In this document: positions 13,701 through 26,192 of the stretch, piece after piece
How the letters are laid out: every line of letters starts with the position of its first letter
Numbering within the stretch: the stretch's first letter is position 1
Assembly (NCBI RefSeq): GCF_032062135.1
Contig: NC_092866.1
Span: forward strand, 23,805,963-23,869,962
Direction of reading: 5' to 3'
From: Pyxicephalus adspersus
Lineage: Eukaryota; Chordata; Amphibia; Anura; Pyxicephalidae
DNA length: 64,000 nucleotides
Notes under the pieces: model-generated
The model's database searches: none
The model's input: only the letters and a program-made list of their open reading frames with translations
Told to the model about the DNA's origin: nothing
Translations under genes and position numbers: made by a program

Positions 13701-14079
13701 GATTCTTAAGTATTTTTATTTAAACAAAATATGTGGCTCGGCATTTACTCAGCAGTGTATCTTCACCAAACATTTTTAATTATTAGCATCCCAAGGTTCT
13801 ACAAATACCAGCTGGACCTGCCAATAAAATTATATTCTTGTGACTGTGCTGCTCCTGAAATAAGAGCAGAGTTATCACTCTCAACTATGGCTATCAATAT
13901 TGTCCCTGCTTGAAAGCCTAAACAAAGTCAAGGCACCGGGCCAAACCTGGTCCTGCCCATTGCTTTGTGGATTGGCAGCACTGCCACTGTTATCAACATA
14001 CTTTTACCTTAAAGTGCTGTGGCTGAGAGAGGGCTTGTGAGAATTAGGCTCAATCAGTCAATCAGGAGGTAAAGGCTTA

Positions 14080-14465
14080 GGCTACGTACACACGTGCAAT
14101 AATTGTAGTTAGAAACGAACGATTAACCACCAATCCGTTTGATAATCGTTAACAAAAAAAGTGCACAAGGACAGGCAAACGACGATGAACAAGGAATATC
14201 ACTGGAAATGAACGACCAATCATGGCGGATCTGTTTGGTGGACGATAGTTCGCTAACTATAGTGTGTGCGGTCGTGTAGTGATCGTGGATGGTTCTGCAG
14301 TACACTTTCTCCTGTACACGTCCCTTCCTGCATCAGTCAAACAATCATATCTTGTGTGTGTACATTAATAGAGGACTATATGATCGTTAAAATAATTGTA
14401 AATAATCATTGATCTGTCATTACTCTTTAATTTTCTAATGACAATTATTGCACGTGCACTTAGCC
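14080..14465. mobile_element. Harbinger-like MITE with TTA target duplication
   Basis: The termini GGCTACGTACACACGTGC and its imperfect inverse GCACGTGCACTTAGCC extend inward as matching AATAATTGT and ACAATTATT. TTA flanks the element at 14077-14079 and 14466-14468, fitting the 3-bp TWA duplication of the PIF/Harbinger superfamily. The element is 386 bp without a coding frame. A relative lies at 20832-21143. Confidence 0.7.
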
Positions 14466-15202
14466 TTACTTTAAGGTTTGTTATTTACATAGTAGAGACT
14501 TTTTTAGACTGTGCTATAGAGGTGCCTTTGATTGTACTTTGTTCATGCCAGGAGTAGGTTTGCTCTCAAGAGTCCAAGCAGCCACGGGTCATAGTAGATA
14601 TACTGTTGTAATTTTACCATATTGCTTTCTACAATGATGCGTTTGAACAGTGAGGTTACATATGTTCCTATTTGTGCTGACGCTTTCTTCAATGATTTCT
14701 TGAATAAATTCTAGTGCAGTCATCAAATACATTTTAAAAAAACTGGAATATATGTTTTTGCCCTAAAACAACAGGTATAACCAACCAAGACTAATCGATC
14801 CTATCAACCACTAAATTGGCTGTACCCACATTAAAAACTTTGTCACCCTTTATAAACACCATTACCAATACATTGTAAAGAAACAGAATAAAGGTTTCTG
14901 TTTTAAGGTTTATGTTTACAAAGGAAGTATATTAGGGTGCAATATGGCTAAAGACTTAGTATCAGGATGACCAAGAATAATCATTAATATTCTATCTGTA
15001 CCCTTGTGTTTTTCTTGACAAGAAGGGAAAACCATTTGATTCCATCACTGTTCTAGACATCTGCAAAAAATATCCTATAATGTAAAAATCAAATAAAGTG
15101 AATAGAAGTAAAATGATGTAGAAACTACAGAAATGAGCATGTTTGAAATATTTATATGCCTTATTATTTTATGCACTTAGTTGTTTCTATAATGCTATAA
15201 TG

Positions 15203-15208
<6 letters not shown>

Positions 15209-15234
<26 letters not shown>
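15209..15234. repeat. (TA)n microsatellite
   Basis: A pure alternating TA run of about 13 repeats. Confidence 0.95.
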
Positions 15235-16704
15235 CTGTGTAATTAGTACTAGTACCATTTTGCCAGTGTTTTAGATCAAGGTCAAACACTGGCCCCACAT
15301 ATTTATAAATCCCTGTACCAGAATGATATATTCTATCCATTCTTTTTCCTTCCTCCACCCCCACCCAGCCCTCCTTCCCTTGTACTCCTGAGGTGCAGAT
15401 GGTCACATTTGCAGGTTAACTAGAACAGCTGGAGACACATTATTAGCTTCCTGCTGCTAACTCATATTTGCTTAGACTTTTCCCCCCTCGAAAAAAAATA
15501 TGCAACATAATTCACAACTTGTAGGCCTTTGACAATGCTTGTCAGCCTTTGCAGTCCAGTCCAAATGTATTCATTTCTGTTGTTTACCTGCAAAGGAAAT
15601 CATAATTATCATCCTGTTCTGTTTAATGGTATAAATACATAAACTGTTATAGAAATTGCAGAGGCCAGTGTCTCTAGGGAACCCTAGACAAATTTTTAAT
15701 GCACCGCATTTGTCTGTGGTGGCAGATTCTATGGTATATCATAATGTTGATAAATTTCACTGTAGGAACTGACATTTTATAGCATTAATCCTAGTGGTAA
15801 AAAAAGTGATGGAATACTATCTTTATGCAGGAAGGAGCTGTAAGCGATGACAAGAGCAGAAATTAAAGGTGCAGTGAAATGCTTGCAAAGTAAAAGCTGT
15901 GCATCACCCTGTCATCTGTAATGTGCTTTCCTGTCTTCCTCCAGTTTTGAGCAATTCTTATGTGAACATTCATCATAGTCTCATGCCTATTTTAAATAAT
16001 GTAAACTAAGAAAAGTGTATCTATGAAAAGCAATTCAGGAGTAAAACAAAATCTTGGGCACCTGAAATTTTGAATAGTCATTGTAAAATCCTGTGTGAGG
16101 TTAACACCTAGTTGAAACCACAAGATCATAGGAAACTATATTCCACAAAACTAATCTTAGTTCTTCAATGTAAATTTAACACATATTTGTGTTGTCTGAC
16201 CTACATGCTGACAGATACAGAAGTGCACAGGTGAGGTCAACATGAGGACATGGAATTATAGTAGAAAGTATGTTGGAGGTGAATGGAGACTTGAGAGCAA
16301 GCACAGTTGAGATGAGGAAGAAAATTAGGGGCCAGAGTTTGTGTAAAAGATGTGCACAAACAGAATAGACCACAGAGAGGAGTAGAAGGAGTCTGGAAAT
16401 GGGTTTAGAGGAGGAGCAAAGTGCGAATCAGAGGGGGCATAGGAAACTGGTAACTTGGTATGGGAAAAGAACAAGGGCCAAAAGCAGCAGCTATGAAGCA
16501 GAACATTGGTACAGAGAAGGAAAGGTAAGTGTAAACACTGAGAAAGGAAAACTAGATGGCAGACACACAAGTAGGAAAAATAGGAGATGCCGAGACCAGA
16601 GAGCATGTACAATGGGATCTGTGGAAGAGTTAATTGTGCATTAGAAGACCCTGAATTTTCATAGATTTACGCAATACAGATTTAGAATATACAAGGCACA
16701 GGTA

Positions 16705-16911
16705 AGAGAAGGACCCCATTGGTGGGGGCAGACCGGCCGGAGCCACGGGCCATGCCCCCCATATAGATCACAGGCTCAGGGCGGTGGGCGGTTTGACGTC
16801 ACTCTTGGGGAAGTGTCTTCCCCTTTAAGTGACACACGGCTCCCTGCACATGCGCAGTCCGGAATCTGTGAAATTAGTGGTCTGTGACAACCAAAAGGTT
16901 GGCAACCACTG
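16705..16911. mobile_element. hAT-like element, right terminus present, left end not found
   Basis: The sequence ends GGTTGGCAACCACTG, a typical hAT terminus (CAGTGGTTGCCAACC inverted), preceded by a GC-rich body with GACCGGCCGGAGCCACGGGC and CATGCGCAGTCCGG. The composition contrasts sharply with the surrounding AT-rich DNA. The left border is set where GC content rises; no left terminus or 8-bp duplication was found. Confidence 0.55.
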
Positions 16912-19559
16912 GTTTAGTGTACATCAAAGGTGTGCACAGTACATTTACCTATAGGATATCAATATGTGCTTTGTGATGAAATAGAACATATACCACTTAA
17001 TGTCCAGTGTTAGTCACATTTCCACTTGTATGCTTAAATTGTGCACAGTCTGACTTCAATACAGCAATGCTTACGTAAACTACTTGATCTCACCTGGAGA
17101 CAAAAAGTAAGAACGTTCTTTAGAGGTAATTTTAGGAGGTATTTGTTTTGTTTTTTTTCACAGTAAGCTGATGCGAAACTGCTGGCTGGATCTATGGACT
17201 TTTGCAGTGCAGGATGACAATAACTCTCTAATGTTTGGTGATATAACCAAGTTTCCATGTACATGTCTGACATTTTGTTTCTTCCGTCTGCAGAAATGAC
17301 GGTTTATACCTTTCTTCTTTTGATGGCTAGAGATGCAGGGACAGGATATATACATTAACAAAATGTTTTCTAACATAAATAGATAGGTAAAGGAACGATA
17401 GTGTTCCTTAACTCTTCATTGTTGCCTTTGTATGGGCCAGTTTCTTATTCCAGTGTGGCCAAATGTGAGCAGGCACCTTTCTGATGTTACAAAATTATGA
17501 CATGGCAAGGAGACCTTAAGTAGCTTTTGCTCCAAATTTTTTATTCCGTTTCTTGGCACAAAAAAGTGCTGGTTAAGTATATGCGTACATGGTTACTTTT
17601 TTTCCATTGTACGTTTACCTAATGAGTCGTAATTGTAGACCTTACTAAATCTGTTGTTTCTGTAACCATGCCTTGGTACATGTTTATATACAAAATTGTA
17701 TATCAGGCTACATGTGATGCCATTCAGCATGAATAGTGATGGTTCTTGGCACCTAATTCTGTAATATCATGCCCCTAGTTAACCTTCATTTGGCCCAATT
17801 TTTATATGGTGAATCAATATTCAAAGTCAAAGCATTTCTTTTTTGTCCAGCTGCTCAAAGGGCGTTTTATTTTCTCCTGTCCATCTAAAACAGAACATAA
17901 TTCTAAAAGCTTCATCATTATGCAAATTAGATCAGTTGGATCTGCTCCCACAGATGCCTCACTAGGCCATGTAACGACAGGAGGCTTCTTCGAGTTGGAT
18001 TGAGTTTAGGAGTAGGATGGCCTTTCTGCCCTTGCAGACGCCAAGGCCCATTTTAATATAAAAGTCAAAATGGAATCCTGACATCATTTTTGATGTACAC
18101 AAACTAAACACTGTTATTACCCACTGGAATACCTATAAAGAGACACAAGACTTTGTTTAATTTAACAAATACAAGCTTTTTTTTTTTCCTAATGTCTTTT
18201 CTGAATCTTGGCCTGTAAACTCTCGTCACTTAGTATATACCAGCTAGGGGAGTGATTTCTGCTTAACAAGCTTATAAAATACTTGAGTAATTTAGATTGC
18301 AAATATCCCCTAATGTACACTTGAATGTTAAATTAACATCACCAATAACAAAAGGATATCTTGATGCATTCTTTTTAGTTTTTCATGTTTGGAGTCTTAC
18401 ATTGTTTAATTGTATTTGCTTTTGTTTACCACATCAGAAGACAATCAGAAATTGATATTTTACCGAATCGGAGTACCTTATTTTGGTTGAGAGTTAGCTC
18501 CACACACAGAAACTATACCTTAACCTTTAAGAATAAATATTTGACAGCAAGAGAAAACTCCATAAATGGGCACAACTCGATGTATTGTATGGAGAGCCTT
18601 TAGGAACGTACAAGAACACCAATCTATGTCCCTATGTCATGCAGAATGTTTCATCAGTATGAAGAAACCATTCATATAATTGGCACTGGAATCATTACAT
18701 TTCTATACAGATGCTTTTACTTCTATTCCTTTGGGAATTTTCTTTGTGCTGTTGAACCAGCTGATGATGGAGGCCTGCAAAGCGGGTGAGGGGGGTTACC
18801 AGTGCCGTCAACCCAGAAGGCTGCCGGACTCTCCTAAAAGTGTTGGTTTTGCTACAAGGTTGTGACAAGATATCTCTGCTGATCAGGAAAAACAGTTACC
18901 TACCTTTATTATTTTTTAGCAACCCATTAAGGTAGTACAGTGGTGACCAATATTTCAATATATGGCTGAATTCTTGAATCCTAGGTGTAGGTCAGACAGC
19001 TGCGATTGCGCCAGAACAAAGACTGGGAAAATGATAAATCAGCTGGTGTATCTGCATTTAATGCCACTTGCACTTTGAGTATTTATAGATATCTATTAGG
19101 GCACAGTTAAACTAGTGAAAAGATGTCCAATAAACTGTTAGGTCATCATGAGTGATCTAAACAGTTAAATAAACAGTACCTATGATGGGTAATGTTCTTT
19201 CTATTGGACTGTATGCTTTCCTATGCTTGTTAAATCAAGGGTTTAGAAAGCAGGAATTAGTTTTATTAGTGTTTTAATAGGAATGTTATGCAAGTTAAAG
19301 TATTCATTAAACAATAAAAATTCTGGTTATGTCTGCTCTTTACCTCTGTTTGTTACACTTGTAGTAACAGGTAAATTTTTCACAGCCATTGCTGCAAAAT
19401 CAACTGCCTAAAAAAAATTGTTCAAATTAGATTTTTGTTGTGTGCGTATATGTTAGAAAATAGAGTGATATTCACTGACCAGTTGCCTATAGCCCATTCC
19501 GTCCCCAGAGTCGTCCAAAGCACACATCCTGCATTTTTTTCCTTTTTATTTTTCTGCAT

Positions 19560-19990
19560 TTAATATGTGATTCACTATCTGAGCATGAAACCGTTTTATC
19601 AAGGGACACTGTATATATTTAGCCTCAAATGTAAAGGGGAAAAGCACACTTTGCTTATGTACAGTCCCAGCATCTATTGTTTTGTCCTTGAATGGCCATG
19701 CATGATTTGTACTGGTGTCGTCCTCATTCTGTGCACCTGGGTCCCTAAGGGAGATGAACGGGTTGCTATTTTTGTGGCTAATGGTGGCTTTAAAAAGGGC
19801 ATCACTGTCGACTTGCGTAACTGGCACAACAAAACGAGTGCTTGTCACAGAGGATCAGTGAGATCCTGCCACCTACTGTTTCAAAACTCAAAAGGAGGCT
19901 CTGATCCTGTCAAATCCAGCCAAACCTCCAGAAAATATCTCCACTAGCAAGTCTCCAGATGCACCGAGCAAGGGATGCTGACAATTATCT
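19560..19990. promoter_or_regulatory. repeat-free complex block with the longest open frame in the window
   Basis: This block is more complex and GC-richer than its flanks, which makes it a candidate conserved element. A + strand frame runs 126 codons (19567-19947), the longest in the window, but it shows no domain, signal peptide or known motif, and a 100-codon frame overlaps on the other strand. Without a poly(A) signal or splice context I treat the frame as probably chance. Conserved regulatory DNA is the preferred but unproven reading. Confidence 0.25.
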
Positions 19991-20831
19991 GTTGTCAGAC
20001 CAAACGTAACGCTGAAAAAAAAAACAGGCAGGAAGGAGAATGTCATTGATAGTGTGCTGAATCACAAAAACAAACTCAACAGGATTTCATAAAAAGGGCT
20101 CCAAGTTTTTATGCACACTTAATTGAACCATGTGCATTTGTCTAGTAGCTTTATGAAATTGATGAGATTTCAGAACAAATGTTTAATATATCAACTATCT
20201 TTTATTTTCAATGCTATATATTTTCTTTATGATAGCATTAAACATTTTACCACATTTTAGCGCACCTTGTTTAATAGATGCTGGATTATTTGAGAATGCC
20301 TTTTTATTTTATATCTTAAAGGGTGGACTTTCAAATGCCAATTGCATTTCATTCACAAGTATTCAAGTATTTTCAATTATTAAGTATCTCAAGTATTCTA
20401 TAGCATTCTTTCATTGGTAACCTGGAGATCAATTATATTCAAACAGCAGACAAGAACTCATCAGCCTAAAAATTAGCAATGTATCATTTATGTGTCACAA
20501 ATGAAAAATGTTGCACTTATGTAGATTGTGGGTCAAGGATGGGCTGCAGTTTTCTGCAATGTTGCACAGAATATCGTTCTCCTGGAACATTATCGAAAGT
20601 GCAATCTGGTATCACAATCTAAGTGAAGCATTTTTTTTCCTTTGTGCACTTCAGGGCAATACTGAGGTCTAGACTTAAACTCTAGCTGTTTGTATCCTAG
20701 TTTACTTTTCAGTAGGTTGTGCATGCTTAGGAAATACATAAGCATGCACAACTTTAAAGGTGAATTTAATTTTTTGAAATCATAATATGGCTAAACATGT
20801 GCAATGCTTGGTTATCAGAATATGGGACAAA

Positions 20832-21143
20832 GGCCACATACACAGGTGCAATATTTGTCTTTCACGATCCTTTCCAGCGACAAACGACTGCACGATGTAT
20901 GAACGAGTGCTGTACATACAGCATCATTCTGCTCTTTGGAGAGGAAAGGGGGAAAACGACAGAGCGGCACCCCACTGCACTCTCTCTCCTTCACTTGCTT
21001 TAAGATCATTCGTGGTCCATCATCCGTGGATCCGTCAAGACGGTCGTTCCGACGTTGGACGACAAGCACTGTACACGCCGCAAGATTCTCATCCGATATC
21101 AGCTGATTATCGGACGAGAACCATTGCACGTGTGTATGTAGCC
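20832..21143. mobile_element. MITE related to the Harbinger-like element at 14080
   Basis: The ends GGCCACATACACAGGTGCAA and, inverted, GGCTACATACACACGTGCAA form terminal repeats closely similar to those of the element at 14080-14465. The interior is GC-richer. The 3-bp duplication is unclear (AAA on the left, TTA on the right). Overlapping open frames on both strands are by-products of the palindromic, GC-rich repeat and not genes. Confidence 0.7.
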
Positions 21144-22409
21144 TTAATCTAGGATTAGACTAAAGGCTGAACATTCAGCCCAACTCCCATTTTGAAAGAT
21201 TTGAATAAGCATATGACAATTACCTTATCAGAATCTACAGACATCTAAAAATCTGCCATACATATGCCAAAACCCTTGTGAGATATAAAATTGTCTTTTT
21301 ATTCTCAAGGGGGTTGGAGTTTCTCTCTAAGGCACATGTTAACCATGATAATACTTCACGAGCAATGGAATTACCAACATTTTATGTCACCATTACTAAA
21401 ATGGCAACAAAATTATAGTTGAAGCAGCAGGACTACTTCATAGGATAGTGTAATCTTTAGAGATTTGGATTTACAAATTGCCTCTATAACATAGGCCTAA
21501 CAGCATACCAATAATTTACACAGTATTATATGCAATTGGCACTGTTATAAGTTTTTTGTCCAACAGAATGTATGTGCTAGAGCTCATACTCAGGAATGTG
21601 ATGTTAACATTTATTTTACCATTGAGTATGTTGATATTTATAGTTATTGAAAGCGGTGTTTGTTGACCACTAATACCTGATTTTAATTGTATCATATTGT
21701 TACCAAACAGATGGCAACCAATGACAAATGTGTTAGCTTGGTGAGAATTATGAAGATTTGTGTTACATAAATTTAGTGAGTAGTGAACAGGAAATAAACA
21801 CAACCATTTTCAAACAAGGATGCTAAATTCACACCCAGGTTTCATAAAAGTTCTTCATAAGGCTGGGGTTAAAGTTGCAAGTCTGGCCAAAAAGGGTTTC
21901 TAAAAGCAGAAAAATGTTATAACCTATAATGGTGCAGAATTGTAACCTCTCTAATCCTCCAAAGTTGTAAAGTATTTATAAAACTATTATTGTCTAAATA
22001 TCAGTGGTTTGTCATCATACATACAATGCATATTTAGGTGAGATCTTTTCTAATCTGTCATGCTAATATCAAACATATTTCCTATGATTTTACACGGATA
22101 TATTTGATCTATGTTTTTTACAAAAGCCACCATCTGTACAGGTTAATTTGGGACAAACTGTCGGAAATGTCCATTTTCCACTGTAGTTTGAACCTTGTTT
22201 TCTTTATTCCCGAGAGGTAAATTTGCCATGGCAGATGCCAGGTTTAACCCTTAATATATAGGTGGCATTAGCCTTGCTCTGTCCCACACTCACCCTGAAA
22301 CTCCCCTCCCTTAGCTTTTATATGCGACCAGAATATTTTTCTGTGGAAGTATAGCTTTGGCCCCAAGTGGCCCAAGAATAAAAAAAAAAATGAGAGAAGG
22401 GTCAGTTAC

Positions 22410-22735
22410 GAGGTTGAGTTCTTTCAGTGTTTCCATGGCAACTGACCTAATGCAAACCCTGGAGAGTTTTGGAATGCTCCCTGGGTGATAAACTTACTGT
22501 CCGTACCATCAATCCCAAGCCTTTGAGAACCCCAGTGTGCTTCATTGTCAGAGAGCTGTTTTGATAAGCATCTTTGTCCCCTCTGTGTCAAGGTAGGACT
22601 CGAAGACCTCATTTGTGCTTTCGGAGCCCCTAGGAGCTGGTTGAAAGCCCCCGTTTTTGCCTGACACACATCGGAACACAACCTCTTGGGAAATAAATAA
22701 AGGGAGCTCAGACTTTTCCTCATGGATTAATTAGA
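22410..22735. promoter_or_regulatory. candidate intronic enhancer with RFX X-box
   Basis: A repeat-free block of about 320 bp, GC-richer than its flanks, opens with a near-perfect X-box at 22429-22442. The remainder has several C-rich words (GAATGCTCCCTGGGTG, GGAGCCCCTAGGAGC). A minus-strand frame (22424-22723) shows no domain. ZNF423 is linked to ciliopathies and RFX factors drive ciliary genes, which makes the site attractive, but the link is an inference. Confidence 0.35.
22429..22442. promoter_or_regulatory. RFX X-box (palindromic)
   Basis: GTTTCCATGGCAAC matches the inverted-repeat RFX consensus (two GTTNCC half-sites, spacer AT). Both half-sites are intact. Confidence 0.55.
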
Positions 22736-24424
22736 AAGTAGGTAGGAGCAGAAATATAGGGCAGCAAAAGGATTTGGTGGTACAGAAATAAACAGGGAAA
22801 GCAAGGAATTTTCAAGCACAAACACAGCAAATAGAACAAAAAGAAGAAAATAGATTTTCAGTTCTATGTTTTATCCTTGTGTGTTATCACTGGATATATA
22901 GTAGCATAATTCCAGACAGATTTTATATAAGGAAACTGATTTATTTAAAAAATAATATTTATGTCATTTTTGATAGTGTTGTGCTGTTTGGTTTGATGTA
23001 GTTTTGATGGTATGTTGATATTCCATAGACGTGCAGCATCTATTCCTAATATTTCTAAATTAGGTTAGTTATACTTGTCCCCTGTTTTAAAATAAGCATT
23101 ATGAAAGTGGTAGAAAGAAAAGCTCTTAGTAATGAAGGAGATGATTTCTAATCTAAATTGTAATAATAATAATAATAATCATTTTTATGCTAGAAAACAG
23201 CTAGAATGTGCTCATTTGCTGTCGTCTAAAAAATGGTACTTTTTTAAATACAGGCAAAAATTACAATTTTTGTCTGAGCTGATGAGCTATTTAATTACCT
23301 CTAGATTTATTTTTAACATCAGAATGACCAAAATTATACAGAAAAATCCTAATTGTTGCGTGTAAAGTGCTGCTTGTTTTCTTCACAATTGACAGAAAAA
23401 GAAATTTGAAATTCTTTTACTTCTAAACAAACATTTATGAACTTCGAAGAAAACCTTCTGCTTTGTAAAAAAAACTTTTTTTTTCTTTTTTTTGTGTGAG
23501 TGCTAAAACGTCCTCCAAGAAATAGTTTTTGAAATAACTTTAATAAATCACTTATCATTTAAAGGGAAATGTCACCAAAAAAGATAAAGATTGTAGAAAT
23601 TGAGAGGACAGAGGTGCCTGCAAATACCTCTGCTGTCTGCAGAATTAAATATGAGATGTTTTTGAGAATTGACAGATCAGAGTGTATAATTTTATTCTTC
23701 AGGTGTATATTTATTGTCCATCCAGCATATTTAGGCAAGTCCTCCAGCCAGCAGGGTATACTGATCTCATTGTGGGGTAGTGCCTACATCGGAATTTGGG
23801 CTTCCTATGAATAGCACTAAATAATTACCTGGTATGGGGGATCACATGTAAGTAGTGGCCCATGGAAAACATGTCCTTGTACAAATTGTCCTTTTCCAGT
23901 ATGAACTGTTCATCAGTAATCCATCAGTAAGTTCCATGTCTGTGCCTCCCATAGGTAGACTGTAGAGTAGACCCAGTTCATATATTTTTGTGTGTGAATG
24001 TATATATGTATATATATATATAAAGAGCAGTCAGTCCATTAAATATGTATTGATGGTATAAATAGGGTGTTCATTACTTAAATTTAATGTTCCAAAATTC
24101 CTATATGTTATGAACACATAGGAGGCCATTGATAACAATGTTACAATTAAGCGCATGTGCTGTTGTGTCTCCCTTCAAGTACCGCAGACTGTGTCTTTTA
24201 CCACCTCGGCCAGGGACAAAGTAATGGGTAAGATGTTATACTTGTACTGGGTAAATGATTTAATCAGTAGGTCAGTGAATTGTTATATTATTCTTCCACT
24301 ATTTTAAAATTGCAGAAATTATCAACAATTCTAAGACTGGCATAATGTAATGTAAAACTCAACATAAACCTCATTATACTGCAAAGAGATATGCAGACAT
24401 AAAGGAACTACACAAGATGCATTG

Positions 24425-24690
24425 GAGGATTAGGTCTTTTTGTCGTGCAATTCTAATGACAGCGACTTACTAGTCATCCTGAGCGGTGCTTGCTCATTTC
24501 TACTTTCCCAGCCATTAGTGGGCTTTACACTGGCACAATTAGAAAAGCAATTGATGCATCAGCTAAATACTTATTATTAATTACACTGCATGCCCACCAG
24601 GAGGTTGCTGTAATTGACACAGCCCGTAAAATTGTAAGAAATGTTAAATGCATCTGTGCTTTGTGACAGATTTCATGAATCAAAAAAAAA
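24425..24690. promoter_or_regulatory. candidate developmental enhancer with homeodomain-type motifs
   Basis: The block has the look of a vertebrate conserved non-coding element: no repeats, balanced composition and dense homeobox-like words. These include TTAATTA (24577-24583), the palindrome TGATGCATCA (24552-24561) and several CAATTAG/GTAATTG words. A minus-strand 60-codon frame crosses it with no domain. Conservation could not be tested. Confidence 0.35.
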
Positions 24691-25009
24691 CACACAAAGG
24701 AAAACACATTTATTTGTTTTCCCTGCCAGTCTTCTAAATGTTTGCAGCTTGATGTGTACAGGCAGAGGTGTGTTTTTAGAGTATTGTATTATGCCACCTA
24801 ATATGCAGTATATTACCACTGCAGACAATATATTTTACTGAGCTTTAGGACAGCCAGTATGTAAATGTATTCGGTGCAGTAGGACATGCCAGCAGAATGC
24901 ATTTGAAAAATGAGTATTGTGTAGACAGTGCAGCAAGGTCAATGCCTTACTAACAGGCACTAAATTATGTGACTACAAAAAATTATACAAATTCCTGCCT
25001 TTGACATCT

Positions 25010-25280
25010 CAAGACACCGCCCAGGTTTCACCTTCAGAATTCACATAATTGGCTCTGATTCGTATCTCTGCCCCCTCCCTTCTAAACCTTTATGGAAATA
25101 AGTAGTTGTCTGTCAAGGATCAAATGCTTTTGCAGACAAAAGTAGGTAGTGAGAACATTACAGGATACTATCATCTCCCCATGATACTTGTGCACAAAGC
25201 TCTCTCCGTGCCTCTTTTGGCCTGACATAGTTTCAGCCTGACAGAATCCAGCAGGCCTGCTTGTTTTAAACAAGAGCACA
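25010..25280. promoter_or_regulatory. repeat-free complex block, possible regulatory element
   Basis: About 270 bp with higher GC and non-repetitive text (GACACCGCCCAGGTTTCACC to GCAGGCCTGCTTG), between AT-rich flanks. No domain is encoded on either strand. Assignment is by texture only. Confidence 0.22.
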
Positions 25281-26111
25281 TCCTATTATTTTTTTGAGTA
25301 GTGAAGTGGAAAATGAATGCTTATTACTCCGCTATGCATTTTTTTTCTTCTTTTAAAGATAATGGTATCGGCATCAGTCAGTGCTAATGGATCACATTTA
25401 ATTTGCTTTGTAGCTTTACAATAAGGGGTTAACTAGAGTTGGAGGAGTGAACTCGTTTATTATTCGAACGTGCAGAAATAAACAGACATGTGCAATGTGC
25501 CTATGTCTAATTCTGGACAAAAAATAAATAAATATACCAATTTTTAATGTATATTAATAGAACACTAGGACAATAAAATTATTAAAATAGTTTTTATTGC
25601 ACAAGATAACTATTGTTTTGCCAAATTCATAAATTAAATTCCTACTGTCCAATATTTATTGTAAATGTGAAGAAGACACAGTGGCACAAACACAAAGTAT
25701 TTGCATACTGTGAATTCATACAGTAGAGGTTCTGTCTCCTTTTTTAGCTTCTTTTTGTCTTCTATGCTATATAGCTTTATGCCTTATCAGTGGAAATATT
25801 TTTGTAGTAGGTTTAGCTATATAACTCCCCTTCTCCATTTCAATTATTTTGTACAGGGCTACAAGATATAATGATGCCATGTTAGTTTTTAATAATAAAA
25901 GACTAGATAAGAATGTGGCTTTATTCTCCTAAAGTGGACCAGTGGACCAGAGAAAAAATGCCCAGGCTTCTGCCTCTGGTGCTTTCTGGTGACATGGGTG
26001 ATGCCACACTCACTCACTAAACTAAATTTTTTGTAGGAATGCAATGAAGAACCAATTGCAAGAATGCATTTTGTTTGGAACTGCCAGTTGTGCTGAGAGC
26101 TACAGTATATG

Positions 26112-26157
26112 TCAGCACTGTATAATATGTTGGGGCTATATAAATCCTGTTTTATTT

Positions 26158-26191
<34 letters not shown>

Positions 26192-26192
26192 T
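26112..26192 (+). repeat. SINE/LINE 3'-tail fragment with (AAT)n
   Basis: CAGCACTGTATAATATGTTG followed by GGGGCTATATAAAT and an (AAT)n run resembles the 3' end of the SINE at 42362-42709 (CAGCGCTGCGTAATATGGTG, GCTATATAAATA, AAT tail). It is a 5'-truncated copy, as left by target-primed insertion. Confidence 0.65.

Noticed and set aside
16325..16612. 95-codon minus-strand frame rich in hydrophobic residues
   Set aside because: Hydrophobic pattern arises from purine-rich DNA on the other strand; no signal for a real exon.
20787..21152. 121-codon + strand frame with overlapping frames on both strands
   Set aside because: It lies on a Harbinger-like MITE; its openness comes from the repeat's higher GC.
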